A DNA stretch of 64,000 nt from Flavobacteriales bacterium 34_180_T64 (GTDB lineage Bacteria; Bacteroidota; Bacteroidia; Flavobacteriales; Flavobacteriaceae): contig MAAR01000016.1 in the NCBI GenBank assembly GCA_002162765.1, positions 89,769 through 153,768 on the forward strand. Reading direction: 5' to 3'. Positions within the stretch are counted from its first letter, which is position 1. Each line of letters opens with the position of its first letter. A program made the position numbers and the translations under genes. This document shows, in pieces, positions 35,434 to 44,068 of this stretch. The notes beneath the pieces are model-generated. The model was not told the DNA's origin and searched no databases. It saw only the letters and a program-made list of their open reading frames with translations.

Positions 35434-37053
35434 TTAAAATTCCAACGAAGTAAACTTGAAATTGGAACCATCAAACAGCCCTTTATCACTTAATTTTAGT
35501 GAAGGTATAACTAAGAGTGCCATAAATGACAAGGTCATATAAGGTGCATGTAGGGTACTTCCTAAGGACTTAGCCATTTGATCTAGCTGTGCATATTGCG
35601 TACCTATTGTTTTTCCATCTTTATCACTCATGATTCCTGCTACTGGAAGCGATACTACTTTACTTTCGGTATCACTCACTGCGCATATGCCTCCTTTGTT
35701 TTCAATTAGTAGATTCACAGCCTTGCAAATCGCTTCATCTGAAACACCTACAGCAATGATATTATGAGAATCATGTCCTACTGAAGATGCTATTGCGCCT
35801 TTTTTTAAACCGAAATTTTTTATAAACGCAATTGCTGGTTTTTGTTCTTGATAGCGATTTACAACCGTCATTTTTAGAATGTCATTATCAATATTTGAAA
35901 CTAAATTCCCTTTTGAAGTTGAAGCGTTAGCGATTAATTGATTTGTAATCAATTGCCCTTCTAAGGCTTCAATAACTCGAATTTGTTTCGCAGTAGAATC
36001 AAACCGGAAATCTGAAATTTGCTTTCTAGACGTATTGAAATTATTCAATAACTCAAAAGGAACAGATTCAATTTTAGAAACACCTTGATCAAACACAAGT
36101 TCGCCATCAATATAGGTTTGAAGGGTTTTAAAATTCACTAGATCTTCTACTAAAATACAATCTGCTACATCTCCAACATTTAATAATCCGACATCTAAAT
36201 TATAATGTCTCACTGGATTGATACAAGCTGCTAGCAATACTTTAAATACATCAATACCTTTAGCTACTGCTCTTGCGCATAATTTATTGATATGATCGAC
36301 CATTAAATCATCTGGATGTTTATCATCGCTACAAAACATCATATTTTCAAAGTGAGCGGGAATTAAGTCCACGAGTGCTTCAAAATTTTTAGCGGCACTA
36401 CCTTCACGAATCAGGATTTTCATCCCCTTTTGTAATTTTTCTAATGCTTCGTCATATGTAAAACATTCATGATCGGTTGAAATTCCAGCGTTTATATATT
36501 TGGTCACGTCATCACCTCTTAAACCAGGTGCATGGCCATCAACTGGCTTATTATAGTGTTTTGCCCAAGCTATTTTTTTCATGACTTCTTCATCATCAAA
36601 CAATACTCCGGGATAATTCATCATTTCCGCCAAATATTTAATGTCTGGATTTGCCATCAATGATTTTATCCCTTCCGAATCAATAACGGCTCCGGCTGAT
36701 TCAAAACTAGTAGCAGGAACACATGAAGGTGCCCCGAAATTAAATTTGAAAGGCACTTTTTTGCCATTATCAATCATAAACTCAACCCCTTCCACACCTA
36801 ATACATTTGCAATTTCATGTGGATCGGAGACAGTGGCTACGGTTCCATGGCCAACTGCTAGTTTTGCAAATTCTGAAGGCACTAACATCGAACTTTCAAT
36901 ATGAATATGAGCATCTACAAACCCAGGTAAAATGTAATGATTTACATCATGGTTTTTTTCTTCAACGGCCACAATTCTCCTATTTTCAATAGTAATTTCG
37001 CCTTTATAGATCCGCTTATTTTCTATATCTACTATTTGCCCTTGTATAATCAT
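35434..37053 (-). CDS. ade: Adenine deaminase
   Basis: The 539-residue amidohydrolase converts adenine to hypoxanthine. Metal-binding and family motifs are [79 protein letters not shown] and [17 protein letters not shown], with the C-terminal AdeC domain containing [15 protein letters not shown]. It is 184 bp upstream of the pyrimidine operon in the same direction, which makes the area a nucleobase salvage and catabolism locus. Confidence 0.93.
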   Translation of the reverse strand: MIIQGQIVDIENKRIYKGEITIENRRIVAVEEKNHDVNHYILPGFVDAHIHIESSMLVPSEFAKLAVGHGTVATVSDPHEIANVLGVEGVEFMIDNGKKVPFKFNFGAPSCVPATSFESAGAVIDSEGIKSLMANPDIKYLAEMMNYPGVLFDDEEVMKKIAWAKHYNKPVDGHAPGLRGDDVTKYINAGISTDHECFTYDEALEKLQKGMKILIREGSAAKNFEALVDLIPAHFENMMFCSDDKHPDDLMVDHINKLCARAVAKGIDVFKVLLAACINPVRHYNLDVGLLNVGDVADCILVEDLVNFKTLQTYIDGELVFDQGVSKIESVPFELLNNFNTSRKQISDFRFDSTAKQIRVIEALEGQLITNQLIANASTSKGNLVSNIDNDILKMTVVNRYQEQKPAIAFIKNFGLKKGAIASSVGHDSHNIIAVGVSDEAICKAVNLLIENKGGICAVSDTESKVVSLPVAGIMSDKDGKTIGTQYAQLDQMAKSLGSTLHAPYMTLSFMALLVIPSLKLSDKGLFDGSNFKFTSLEF

Positions 37054-37109
37054 ATTATTTTTTCAATTTATAATGAATTCCGTATCAAGTTCAGAAAATC
37101 AAAAAAAAT

Positions 37110-37138
37110 GAGATTCCTCACTTTGTTCAGAATGACAA
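37110..37138. repeat. Single arm of a GTCATTC repeat
   Basis: Read on the minus strand it begins TTGTCATTCTGAAC and ends GAATCTC, matching the elements at 27.6 kb. A second remnant with TATCAAGTTCAG lies at 37083-37095 and resembles the 24.3 kb arms. Both lie between tilS and the adenine deaminase gene. Confidence 0.65.
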
Positions 37139-37140
37139 AA

Positions 37141-38448
37141 TTATTGTAATTCTATTTTTAAGACTTGTTTCGTGTTTTCATTCACCTTAAACCGATTATC
37201 GGCACGCCTGTTTACCACCCATACGACTTCATCGTTAGAACATAATAACCATGCATTCTCTTTATCTAAAAGGGACATTTTTTCGTCCTTAAAGTATTTA
37301 CTCAACTTCTTTTTACCGGTCATACCGAGTGGATAAAAATAATCGCCTTCTTGCCAATGACGCAACGTTAACGGGAATTCTAATTTATTTTTATCGACAT
37401 AAATCATTTCAGAGCGCTTTCCAAAAATAGTATCTGCCTCATCAAAAAAGAGAGTTCCCATAGGAAATTCTATTTGCTTCTCATGCTCAGAAATAGAAAT
37501 TCTACCAATGACTTCAGTTGTGAGTTCAGTTAACAATAGATATTTTCTATCTTTTATAATTCGATGCGTCTCGGACAATACTTGCTTTCCTGATTGTGCC
37601 TCTAATAAATCAACAATATCATTCCATGCTTTAAAATTAAAATCTTTTAAAAGCTCATATAAATAAGCACTAACATGTGATAATTTTTTGAGTTTCTTAA
37701 TATTTAGCTTGATCATATTATCCTCAACAGTAACTACTATATTTTGCACTCTAACTATAGCATCATCGATAATATGCTGAGAATCTTTCAAATTACGCTG
37801 CGTATTTTGATAGTTTTGAAGTAGTTTCGGATTGATTTCTTTTAATACCGGAATTACGTCATGTCTCAATCTATTTCGAACATACTTATTTGATGCATTA
37901 GAACTATCTTCTCTCCAATCAAGCTTATTATTTATGGCATAGCCTTCAATTTCTGTCCTAGAAAAAAGCAATAAAGGCCTTATTATACTGCCATTAGCTT
38001 CTGGAATACCTGTCAAACCTTCTAAACCAGTGCCTCTTGACATATTAATCAAAAACGTTTCTAAATCATCGTCTGCATGATGTGCTGTCAAGATAAAGTC
38101 AAACTGTAATTGTTCAGCTAAATCTAGAAACCAATCATAACGTAATTCTCGAGCTGCCATCTGAATAGACATCTTGTTTTCATTGGCAAATGCTTCGGTC
38201 TCGAAACTCTCAACAAATACTTCAACATCCAGTTCTTTGGCCAATTTTAAAACAAAACTTTCGTCATGATCACTTTCTTGGCCTCTTAACTTAAAATTAC
38301 AATGTGCAAGTGCAAAATTCAATCCTAACTTATGACATAAATGCGTCAAAACAACGCTATCCATACCACCAGAAATAGCAATTAGGAGTTTACTTTCATT
38401 TAAGAAAGGAAAGTTTTTATCGATATGATTTAAAAAACTGTCTAACAT
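37141..38448 (-). CDS. tilS: tRNA(Ile)-lysidine synthetase TilS
   Basis: TilS converts C34 of the CAU tRNA(Ile) anticodon to lysidine; it is essential. The PP-loop SGGMDSVVLTHLCHK is near residue 25, followed by AHCNFKLRGQESDHDESFV, TAHHADDDLETFLINMSRGTGLEGL and RNRLRHDVIPVL, with a C-terminal domain including FPLTLRHWQEGDYFYPLGMTGKKKLSKYFKDEKM. I use the ATG at 38448 (MLDSFLNHI), giving 435 residues; a GTG at 38463 is possible. The -7 promoter element lies 4 nt before this ATG. Confidence 0.92.
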   Translation of the reverse strand: MLDSFLNHIDKNFPFLNESKLLIAISGGMDSVVLTHLCHKLGLNFALAHCNFKLRGQESDHDESFVLKLAKELDVEVFVESFETEAFANENKMSIQMAARELRYDWFLDLAEQLQFDFILTAHHADDDLETFLINMSRGTGLEGLTGIPEANGSIIRPLLLFSRTEIEGYAINNKLDWREDSSNASNKYVRNRLRHDVIPVLKEINPKLLQNYQNTQRNLKDSQHIIDDAIVRVQNIVVTVEDNMIKLNIKKLKKLSHVSAYLYELLKDFNFKAWNDIVDLLEAQSGKQVLSETHRIIKDRKYLLLTELTTEVIGRISISEHEKQIEFPMGTLFFDEADTIFGKRSEMIYVDKNKLEFPLTLRHWQEGDYFYPLGMTGKKKLSKYFKDEKMSLLDKENAWLLCSNDEVVWVVNRRADNRFKVNENTKQVLKIELQ

Positions 38449-38452
38449 TTTC

Positions 38453-38460
38453 CAAAAATA
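38453..38460 (-). promoter_or_regulatory. tilS -7 promoter element, possible leaderless start
   Basis: TATTTTTG on the minus strand fits TAnnTTTG. Only four bases (GAAA) separate it from the ATG, so transcription would begin at or next to the start codon. A clear -33 is not evident. Confidence 0.4.
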
Positions 38461-38499
38461 CACATTTCGAAATTCGAAATAATTTTTATTTAATTATAA

Positions 38500-38531
38500 A
38501 GATTGCCACGTCGCACACTCCTCGCAATGAC
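38500..38531. repeat. Single arm of a GTCATTGCGAGG repeat
   Basis: Read on the minus strand it begins GTCATTGCGAGGAGTG and ends GGCAATCT. It lies in the gap between pabB and tilS, 7 bp from the pabB stop. Confidence 0.7.
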
Positions 38532-38538
38532 ATACAAA

Positions 38539-39831
38539 TTAATTCTCAAGAACTTCTCTCATAGCTTTAGCCTTAATTAAACATTCTTCATATTCTTTCA
38601 AGGGATCGCTTTTTGCGGTTATAGCGCCTCCAACAGAAAACGAAACGTATTGTTTTGTCCGATTATATAGAATACTTCTGATGACCACATTAAAATCGAA
38701 ATCATTAGTTGGCGTAAAATATCCTACAGCCCCAGAATACAAACCACGTTTTGTTTCTTCTAATTTTTCAATAATATTCATTGCAGATATTTTAGGAGCC
38801 CCCGTCATACTTCCCATTGGAAAAGTGGATCGTATCACATCAACTGGATGTATTTCGTCTTTAATTTTAGAAGTTATTGTAGACATCATCTGATGTACTT
38901 GAGGAAAACTATATACTTTACATAATTCTATTACTTCTACACTCCCCTTAGATGCAGTATGAGATAAATCGTTACGTACTAAATCAACGATCATAATGTT
39001 TTCACTACGTTCCTTTTGATCTTTGGATAGATTTAGTTTTAATTGTTCATCTTCATCAGCATTTTTTGAACGCTTAGCAGTTCCCTTAATTGGCTGTGAA
39101 ATAATAGTATTTCCTTCTTTTTTCAGATAGCGTTCTGGTGAAGCCGATAGCAGATATTTATCATTGATTTTCAAAAAAGTCGCAAAAGGAGGCTTAGAAA
39201 TATCATTTAAGTTTTGATAGGTTTCATAAGGATTAATCCAGGCGTTTTCCACATAAAACTCTTGGCAAAAATTAGCTTCGTATATATCACCTCGATGAAT
39301 ATGTTCTAATAGCGTTGCTACTTTATCAAAATACGCATCCTTATGAATTTTAAGTTTGATTTTGAGCTCACCTGAAGGAATATCCTTTTTCAAAATATCT
39401 GTAGATCGAATTTGGTTCAAATCAGTTTCCAATTCGTCATCAATCATCGGCAGATAATGAAATTCAATTTGATCCCCTTTTATCAGTATTATTTTTTTGG
39501 GCTGAAAAAAGCACAACTCAGAGAATTCCAATCCATCGTCATTTTCAGATTTCAATACTTCAACATCATTTTTTAAATCATAAGTTAAATAACCAAAAAT
39601 CCAATCTTTAGTAATGCTTTGATATTCTTTCAATGCTTCAAATGCCCCATTATAACTCGTTTGAATACTTGTTAAGGCATCCACTGCAAGAATGGCATCA
39701 TAATTAGAAAAGGTTTTATTATGATTATTAGAATCGAGCCAAACAACTTCATTATATTGCTGGCTCCAGAGCAATAACTTTTGCTTAAATTGTTCGACGT
39801 TAGTTGTTAAATGTTGCTGCCTTTTTCTCAA
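38539..39831 (-). CDS. pabB: Aminodeoxychorismate synthase component I
   Basis: This chorismate-binding enzyme (430 residues) makes 4-amino-4-deoxychorismate for folate. Motifs are HIHRGDIYEANFCQEFY, FLKINDKYLLSASPERYLKK, SQPIKGTAKRS, DLVRNDLSHTASKGSVEV, VHQMMSTITSKI, STFPMGSMTGAPKISAM and GLYSGAVGYFTP. The start is a TTG at 39831: no ATG precedes the conserved region, an in-frame stop lies upstream, and the resulting N terminus (QFKQKLLLWSQQ) has the expected length. PIKGT suggests PabB and not TrpE. No pabA or pabC is in the window. Confidence 0.88.
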   Translation of the reverse strand: MRKRQQHLTTNVEQFKQKLLLWSQQYNEVVWLDSNNHNKTFSNYDAILAVDALTSIQTSYNGAFEALKEYQSITKDWIFGYLTYDLKNDVEVLKSENDDGLEFSELCFFQPKKIILIKGDQIEFHYLPMIDDELETDLNQIRSTDILKKDIPSGELKIKLKIHKDAYFDKVATLLEHIHRGDIYEANFCQEFYVENAWINPYETYQNLNDISKPPFATFLKINDKYLLSASPERYLKKEGNTIISQPIKGTAKRSKNADEDEQLKLNLSKDQKERSENIMIVDLVRNDLSHTASKGSVEVIELCKVYSFPQVHQMMSTITSKIKDEIHPVDVIRSTFPMGSMTGAPKISAMNIIEKLEETKRGLYSGAVGYFTPTNDFDFNVVIRSILYNRTKQYVSFSVGGAITAKSDPLKEYEECLIKAKAMREVLEN

Positions 39832-39971
39832 TTCAGAATTTTGATTTTGAAATTCAAATTTATTAAGAAAGTCTCAATTAGAATAATTAAACACCGATTA
39901 CTATTTTTTAATATGAAATCTCGTGTTAATGTACCGTCTATAAGATCATTACAATTTTACCACAATAACGA

Positions 39972-40001
39972 TTTGTGTTCATATAAATAGAGTTACTTTT
40001 G
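39972..40001 (+). promoter_or_regulatory. DEAD-box helicase promoter, possible leaderless start
   Basis: TTTG (39972-39975), an 18-bp spacer, then TACTTTTG (39994-40001) matches the Bacteroidota promoter well. The ATG begins at 40006, only 4 nt later, where initiation is expected, implying little or no 5' leader. Confidence 0.55.
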
Positions 40002-40005
40002 CAAA

Positions 40006-41373
40006 ATGGAAAATGACATTATCACATTTCAGGATTTAAATTTAAACACGCCATTATATAATGCGCTAGACGATTTAGGGTTTGTTTCACCAACACCAAT
40101 TCAACAAGAATCATATAGTATTGTCAGCTCTGGAAGAGATGTTGTTGGTATCGCTCAAACGGGAACTGGTAAAACTTTTGCATACATGTTACCTATTTTA
40201 AAAAATCTGAAGTTTTCCACTCAAGAAAATCCGCGTGTTTTAATTTTAGTACCAACAAGAGAACTTGTAGTTCAAGTTGTGGATGAAATTGAAAAGCTTG
40301 CAAAATATATTAATGTGCGCGTTTTAGGAGTTTATGGTGGCACCAATATTAACACGCAAAAACGAGCTGTTGCAGATGGTCAAGATATTATAGTGGCTAC
40401 TCCAGGGCGTTTGTTTGATCTTGCAGTAAGTAGAGTTTTACAATTAAAATCCATTCAGAAATTAGTAATCGATGAAGTTGACGTAATGTTAGACCTTGGG
40501 TTCAGACATCAACTATTAAATATTTTTGACATTTTACCTGAACGACGTCAAAATATTATGTTTTCAGCAACAATGACAGAAGACGTTGACGAACTTATAA
40601 CTGATTTTTTCACCAAACCTGAACGTGTAACTATTGCTGTTTCTGGTACACCATTAGAAAACATCAATCAACAACGTTTTAATGTTCCAAATTTTTATAC
40701 CAAGGTCAATTTGCTAGAACATTTACTTAGCGATAGAGACACCTTCAATAAAGTATTGATATTTGTAGCCTATAAAAAGATGGCAGATCGATTATTTGAT
40801 CAATTAGAGGAACGTTTTAATTCTGAAAGCTGCGTTATACATTCGAACAAGACACAAAATTACAGACTTAGAAGTATTGAACAGTTTAGAGCTGGAGATA
40901 ATCGCATACTTATTGCTACTGATGTGATGGCACGTGGTTTGGATATTGATAATATAAGTCATGTGATTAATTTCGACACGCCAACATTCCCAGAAAACTA
41001 TATGCATAGAATTGGTAGAACGGGTCGTGCTGAGCGAGAAGGACAATCGCTCGTGTTTTCTACGGAAAAGGAACAAGATGCAATCGAAACTATAGAACAG
41101 TATATGGAAATGCAGATTTCAATACAAAGTTTGCCAGATTCTGTTGATATTTCAAAGGAACTCATTGAAGAAGAACGCCCTCAAATAAGAGAGCACAATA
41201 ATCCTCATAAGCGAAAAGAAGATGACGCTCCTGGGCCAGCATTCCATGAGAAATCAGAAAAAAACAGCAAAGAAAATTTAGGAGGCTCTTATAAGTTTAA
41301 GATAGCAGCTAAGTATAAAAAACCTAAAACTCGAGGTGATAAAAATTACAACAAAAGAAATAAAAAGAAATAA
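40006..41373 (+). CDS. DEAD-box family ATP-dependent RNA helicase (DEVD variant)
   Basis: The 455-residue helicase has all core motifs: aromatic and Q motif (FQDLNLNTPLYNALDDLGFVSPTPIQQES), motif I AQTGTGKT, PTRELVVQV, ATPGRLFD, motif II DEVD (alanine replaced by valine), SAT, motif V VMARGLDID and motif VI HRIGRTGR. A lysine/arginine-rich tail (from about residue 385) probably binds RNA. The Q motif begins 8 residues after the ATG, which fixes the start. A role in ribosome assembly or RNA decay is typical but not specific here. Confidence 0.93.
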   Translation: MENDIITFQDLNLNTPLYNALDDLGFVSPTPIQQESYSIVSSGRDVVGIAQTGTGKTFAYMLPILKNLKFSTQENPRVLILVPTRELVVQVVDEIEKLAKYINVRVLGVYGGTNINTQKRAVADGQDIIVATPGRLFDLAVSRVLQLKSIQKLVIDEVDVMLDLGFRHQLLNIFDILPERRQNIMFSATMTEDVDELITDFFTKPERVTIAVSGTPLENINQQRFNVPNFYTKVNLLEHLLSDRDTFNKVLIFVAYKKMADRLFDQLEERFNSESCVIHSNKTQNYRLRSIEQFRAGDNRILIATDVMARGLDIDNISHVINFDTPTFPENYMHRIGRTGRAEREGQSLVFSTEKEQDAIETIEQYMEMQISIQSLPDSVDISKELIEEERPQIREHNNPHKRKEDDAPGPAFHEKSEKNSKENLGGSYKFKIAAKYKKPKTRGDKNYNKRNKKK

Positions 41374-41378
41374 AAAGT

Positions 41379-42158
41379 ATGAAATCTATATGTATTTGTC
41401 TCGCATTATTTTTAGTAATATGTACAAGTGACACTTTTGCTTCTAAAAAATGGGGAAGTAAAGGTCATCGTGTGGTTGGAGAAATTGCACAAAGCTATTT
41501 AAAACCTAGTACAAAACGTAAAATCAATCAATTATTAAACAGACAATCTTTAGCATTTACTTCGACTTATGCAGACGAGATTAAGTCTGACAAACGCTAT
41601 AGCGAGTTCTACACCTGGCATTATATAAACATGCCTTTTGAGGATACCTATGAATCCTCTGTTAAAAATCCTAAGGGAGATTTAGTAACTGGAATCGAAT
41701 TTTGCAAAAATATCATCACAGATAAAAATGCTTCAGATGATGATAGAGCATTTTATTTAAAATTACTAATTCACCTTGTTGGTGATTTACATCAGCCCAT
41801 GCATATAGGAATGGAAGCTGATAGAGGTGGCAATGACATCAAATTACAGTGGCATTATAAAGACACCAATTTGCATAAAGTTTGGGACTCAGAAATGATT
41901 AACAAATATGGTATGAGTTATTCAGAACTTGTAAAAAATGTAGATTACTTAACAAAAAAAGAAGTAAGTCGTATTCAAGAAGGTTCAATCATTGATTGGG
42001 TAAATGAAACTCAGTCACTCACAAAGCAGGTTTATAATTCGGCTAAAGCAGGTGACAATTTACGTTATCGTTATTCATATAAATACTTTGGCACTGTGCG
42101 TTCTCAATTACAAATTGCAGGCATACGATTGGCCAAGGTATTAAACGATATTTTTTAA
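41379..42158 (+). CDS. Secreted S1/P1-type zinc nuclease
   Basis: The 259-residue protein starts with a signal peptide (MKSICICLALFLVICTSDTFA) and matches the S1/P1 nuclease family: KKWGSKGHRVVGEIAQSYL, YADEIKSD, WHYINMPF, HLVGDLHQPMHIGM and the HKVWD segment supply the histidines and aspartates of the trinuclear zinc site. It should cleave single-stranded nucleic acid outside the cytoplasm. Predicted cleavage after TFA leaves three residues before the tryptophan that normally is the mature N terminus and a zinc ligand. It lies 5 bp after the helicase stop, so it is probably cotranscribed. Confidence 0.88.
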   Translation: MKSICICLALFLVICTSDTFASKKWGSKGHRVVGEIAQSYLKPSTKRKINQLLNRQSLAFTSTYADEIKSDKRYSEFYTWHYINMPFEDTYESSVKNPKGDLVTGIEFCKNIITDKNASDDDRAFYLKLLIHLVGDLHQPMHIGMEADRGGNDIKLQWHYKDTNLHKVWDSEMINKYGMSYSELVKNVDYLTKKEVSRIQEGSIIDWVNETQSLTKQVYNSAKAGDNLRYRYSYKYFGTVRSQLQIAGIRLAKVLNDIF

Positions 42159-42171
42159 TAGTCTTAGAATA

Positions 42172-42200
42172 AAAAACCCTTTCCAAATAAATGAAAAGGG
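42172..42200 (-). terminator. Rho-independent terminator of the sigma/channel operon
   Basis: On the minus strand CCCTTT, an 11-base loop, AAAGGG, then a run of six T. It lies about 75-105 bp past the channel gene stop. The nuclease gene converges on it from the other side. Confidence 0.65.
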
Positions 42201-42276
42201 ATTATGAAAATTCATTAAGCTTAAGATCTTTTATAATTAACCAAATCTATAAAAATCTATAACCCTAACATTATAG

Positions 42277-43104
42277 TCAATCTTTAATCTTAATTTGACT
42301 TTCCACAATATCTTTGATAGGTACAACGAGTCTACCTTGTTCATTTTTTAATATTACAGAAATATTATCTACGGCTTCTACCTCATAAACTGTATTTTGA
42401 AATTCTATTTTCTGCCCTATTTCATAAGTTTTTCTCGCATAAAATGTCCGTAATAAGTCACCCACAACTTCCCTTGCTCCTAGACCAAAAGCAATTGAAA
42501 AGGCTAATAAAAACGAAGCCATTATCATTGTGATATTGCTCGTAATGATTTCAGTATCAACACCAGCTTGATTTAAAGCGGTGATAGATATGAAAATAAT
42601 TAATAAGAAAAAGACAGCTTGACTTATCATTTTCGCACCTGACAATTCCATGGATTCGAAAAATGATTTTATACCTTTCTTTACAACATTGGCCAGTAAT
42701 AATCCCAGAGTAAAAATTACAAGTGCAGAAAATAATTGTGGTAAGTAACGTAGAATATTTCGAATTTCTTCTGAAATCATTGTAAGGTTTAGCACATCTG
42801 CAACGATAATTACAATCATGATGTACAGTATCCATTTTACAAATTTGGATACAATCTTAATGATATTGAAATTCAATTTCTTATCACCAAACAATTCAAT
42901 ATCATTAATTTTATCATCTAATTTATCTGCTTTCGCAAGTTTTAATGCCTTTTTGATAATACCGACAACAATTTTCGTTACGAGCCATCCCAAAATAATG
43001 ATTGCAATTGCGCCTAATAAATTAGGAATAACTCCGGCTAGCTCATCCGTCATACTTGACAATGATTTCTTGATAGCTATATTCCATTCTGATATTTTTT
43101 CCAT
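42277..43104 (-). CDS. Mechanosensitive ion channel family protein (MscS-type TM helix)
   Basis: The 275-residue membrane protein has hydrophobic segments near residues 20-48, 90-110, 125-145 and 160-215, and then GLGAREVVGDLLRTFYARKTYEIGQKIEFQNTVYEVEAVDNISVILKNEQGRLVVPIKDIV, the MscS beta-domain signature in short form. It probably forms a small-conductance channel responding to membrane tension. It is the last gene of an operon with a sigma factor and a 58-residue protein, suggesting a stress response. Confidence 0.85.
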   Translation of the reverse strand: MEKISEWNIAIKKSLSSMTDELAGVIPNLLGAIAIIILGWLVTKIVVGIIKKALKLAKADKLDDKINDIELFGDKKLNFNIIKIVSKFVKWILYIMIVIIVADVLNLTMISEEIRNILRYLPQLFSALVIFTLGLLLANVVKKGIKSFFESMELSGAKMISQAVFFLLIIFISITALNQAGVDTEIITSNITMIMASFLLAFSIAFGLGAREVVGDLLRTFYARKTYEIGQKIEFQNTVYEVEAVDNISVILKNEQGRLVVPIKDIVESQIKIKD

Positions 43105-43126
43105 GATTCGTTTTATTAATAGTTAA

Positions 43127-43303
43127 TTACTTTTTTCTTTGTTTGATTGCACCTTCAATGACATCGGCCAGATTTAAAGAAAATAAATCAGCTAACTCCA
43201 TTAATAATTTTGCGATTGCAATATCATTCATAACCTTAGCCTTGAGTTCATCCGGAACCGACTGTAATGGCTTGTCTATATGTTTAAACGGATTTTCCAT
43301 CAT
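43127..43303 (-). CDS. Small 58-residue protein between sigma factor and channel genes
   Basis: The ORF starts with two ATGs (43303 and 43300), the first overlapping the stop of the sigma factor gene (ATGA), so translation is coupled. It encodes a soluble, helix-rich, charged protein (MMENPFKHIDKPLQSVPDEL at the start; AKLLMELADLFSLNLADVIE in the middle; KQRKK at the end) with no membrane segment or cysteine. It is below the size many gene finders report. I do not recognise a named family. Its position, where an anti-sigma factor often lies, suggests a modulator of the sigma factor, but this is inference. Confidence 0.72.
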   Translation of the reverse strand: MMENPFKHIDKPLQSVPDELKAKVMNDIAIAKLLMELADLFSLNLADVIEGAIKQRKK

Positions 43304-43875
43304 TTCAGATTATTTGCATATACATTAATGAGTTTATCTTTAGCACGTTTTATTCTCATTTTTACGGCGCTTTCTCCTATTCCTAAAACACTTTCAATTT
43401 CTTTAATAGAGAGGTAATCTTGGTATTTTAATAAGAGTATCATTTTCTCCTCAGGAGAAATAAGGTTCAATGCAACTTTGAGTTTGTCAACTTTCATTTG
43501 ATAAATGCTATAATCTTCAGATTCAGATTCAGAAATATTTTCAATATCCTTATAATCTACAGATTGTTTTTCAAACTTTTTAGCAGTATTTCTTGTGACA
43601 TAATTTACACAATGGTTATAAGTGAAGGCATATAACCAAGTTGAAAGTTTTGATTTTTCTTTAAAACTCGCCAACTTAACAAAGAGTTTTAAAAACACAT
43701 CTTGTGTCAAATCTTTAGCTTCGTCGGCATCTTTAGCAAAACCAAAACATTTGTTGTAAACCATCAAAGCATATCGATCATAAAGCACTTCAAAAAGCAA
43801 AGTATCATTTGTTTTCACAATTGACCTTACAAGCTCTTCATCAGACACTTTATCACTATCTTCGTGGGTTTTCAA
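43300..43875 (-). CDS. RNA polymerase sigma factor, sigma-70 (ECF) family
   Basis: The 191-residue protein shows region 2 (VLYDRYALMVYNKCFGFAKDADEAKDLTQDVFLKLFVKL, then STWLYAFTYNHCVNYV) and region 4 (LKVALNLISPEEKMILLLKYQDYLSIKEIESVLGIGESAVKMRIKRAKDKL). It should direct RNA polymerase to a small regulon. It is the first gene of an operon with the 58-residue protein and a mechanosensitive channel; no conventional anti-sigma factor is adjacent. Confidence 0.92.
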   Translation of the reverse strand: MKTHEDSDKVSDEELVRSIVKTNDTLLFEVLYDRYALMVYNKCFGFAKDADEAKDLTQDVFLKLFVKLASFKEKSKLSTWLYAFTYNHCVNYVTRNTAKKFEKQSVDYKDIENISESESEDYSIYQMKVDKLKVALNLISPEEKMILLLKYQDYLSIKEIESVLGIGESAVKMRIKRAKDKLINVYANNLK

Positions 43876-43996
43876 TTATCTTGAGAGTTTGGTTAATTAA
43901 TTACATTGTCAATAAGACACATGCCATTTTAAAAAGTCACATTTTTCTCTCGTTTTCTATGATAAAAAAAGATACAAATAAAATATATCAAAATCA

Positions 43997-44011
43997 CCAA
44001 TTTGAAATTGG
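43997..44011. promoter_or_regulatory. 15-bp palindrome between sigma factor and TPR gene
   Basis: CCAATTT-G-AAATTGG is a perfect inverted repeat in the divergent gap between the sigma factor gene (start 43875) and the TPR gene (start 44069). It could be an operator for either; no binding factor can be named. Confidence 0.3.
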
Positions 44012-44068
44012 ATTTAAAAGTTAGTATTTTTATGAAATATAACTTGCTATTAATTACAACTTTAGATC

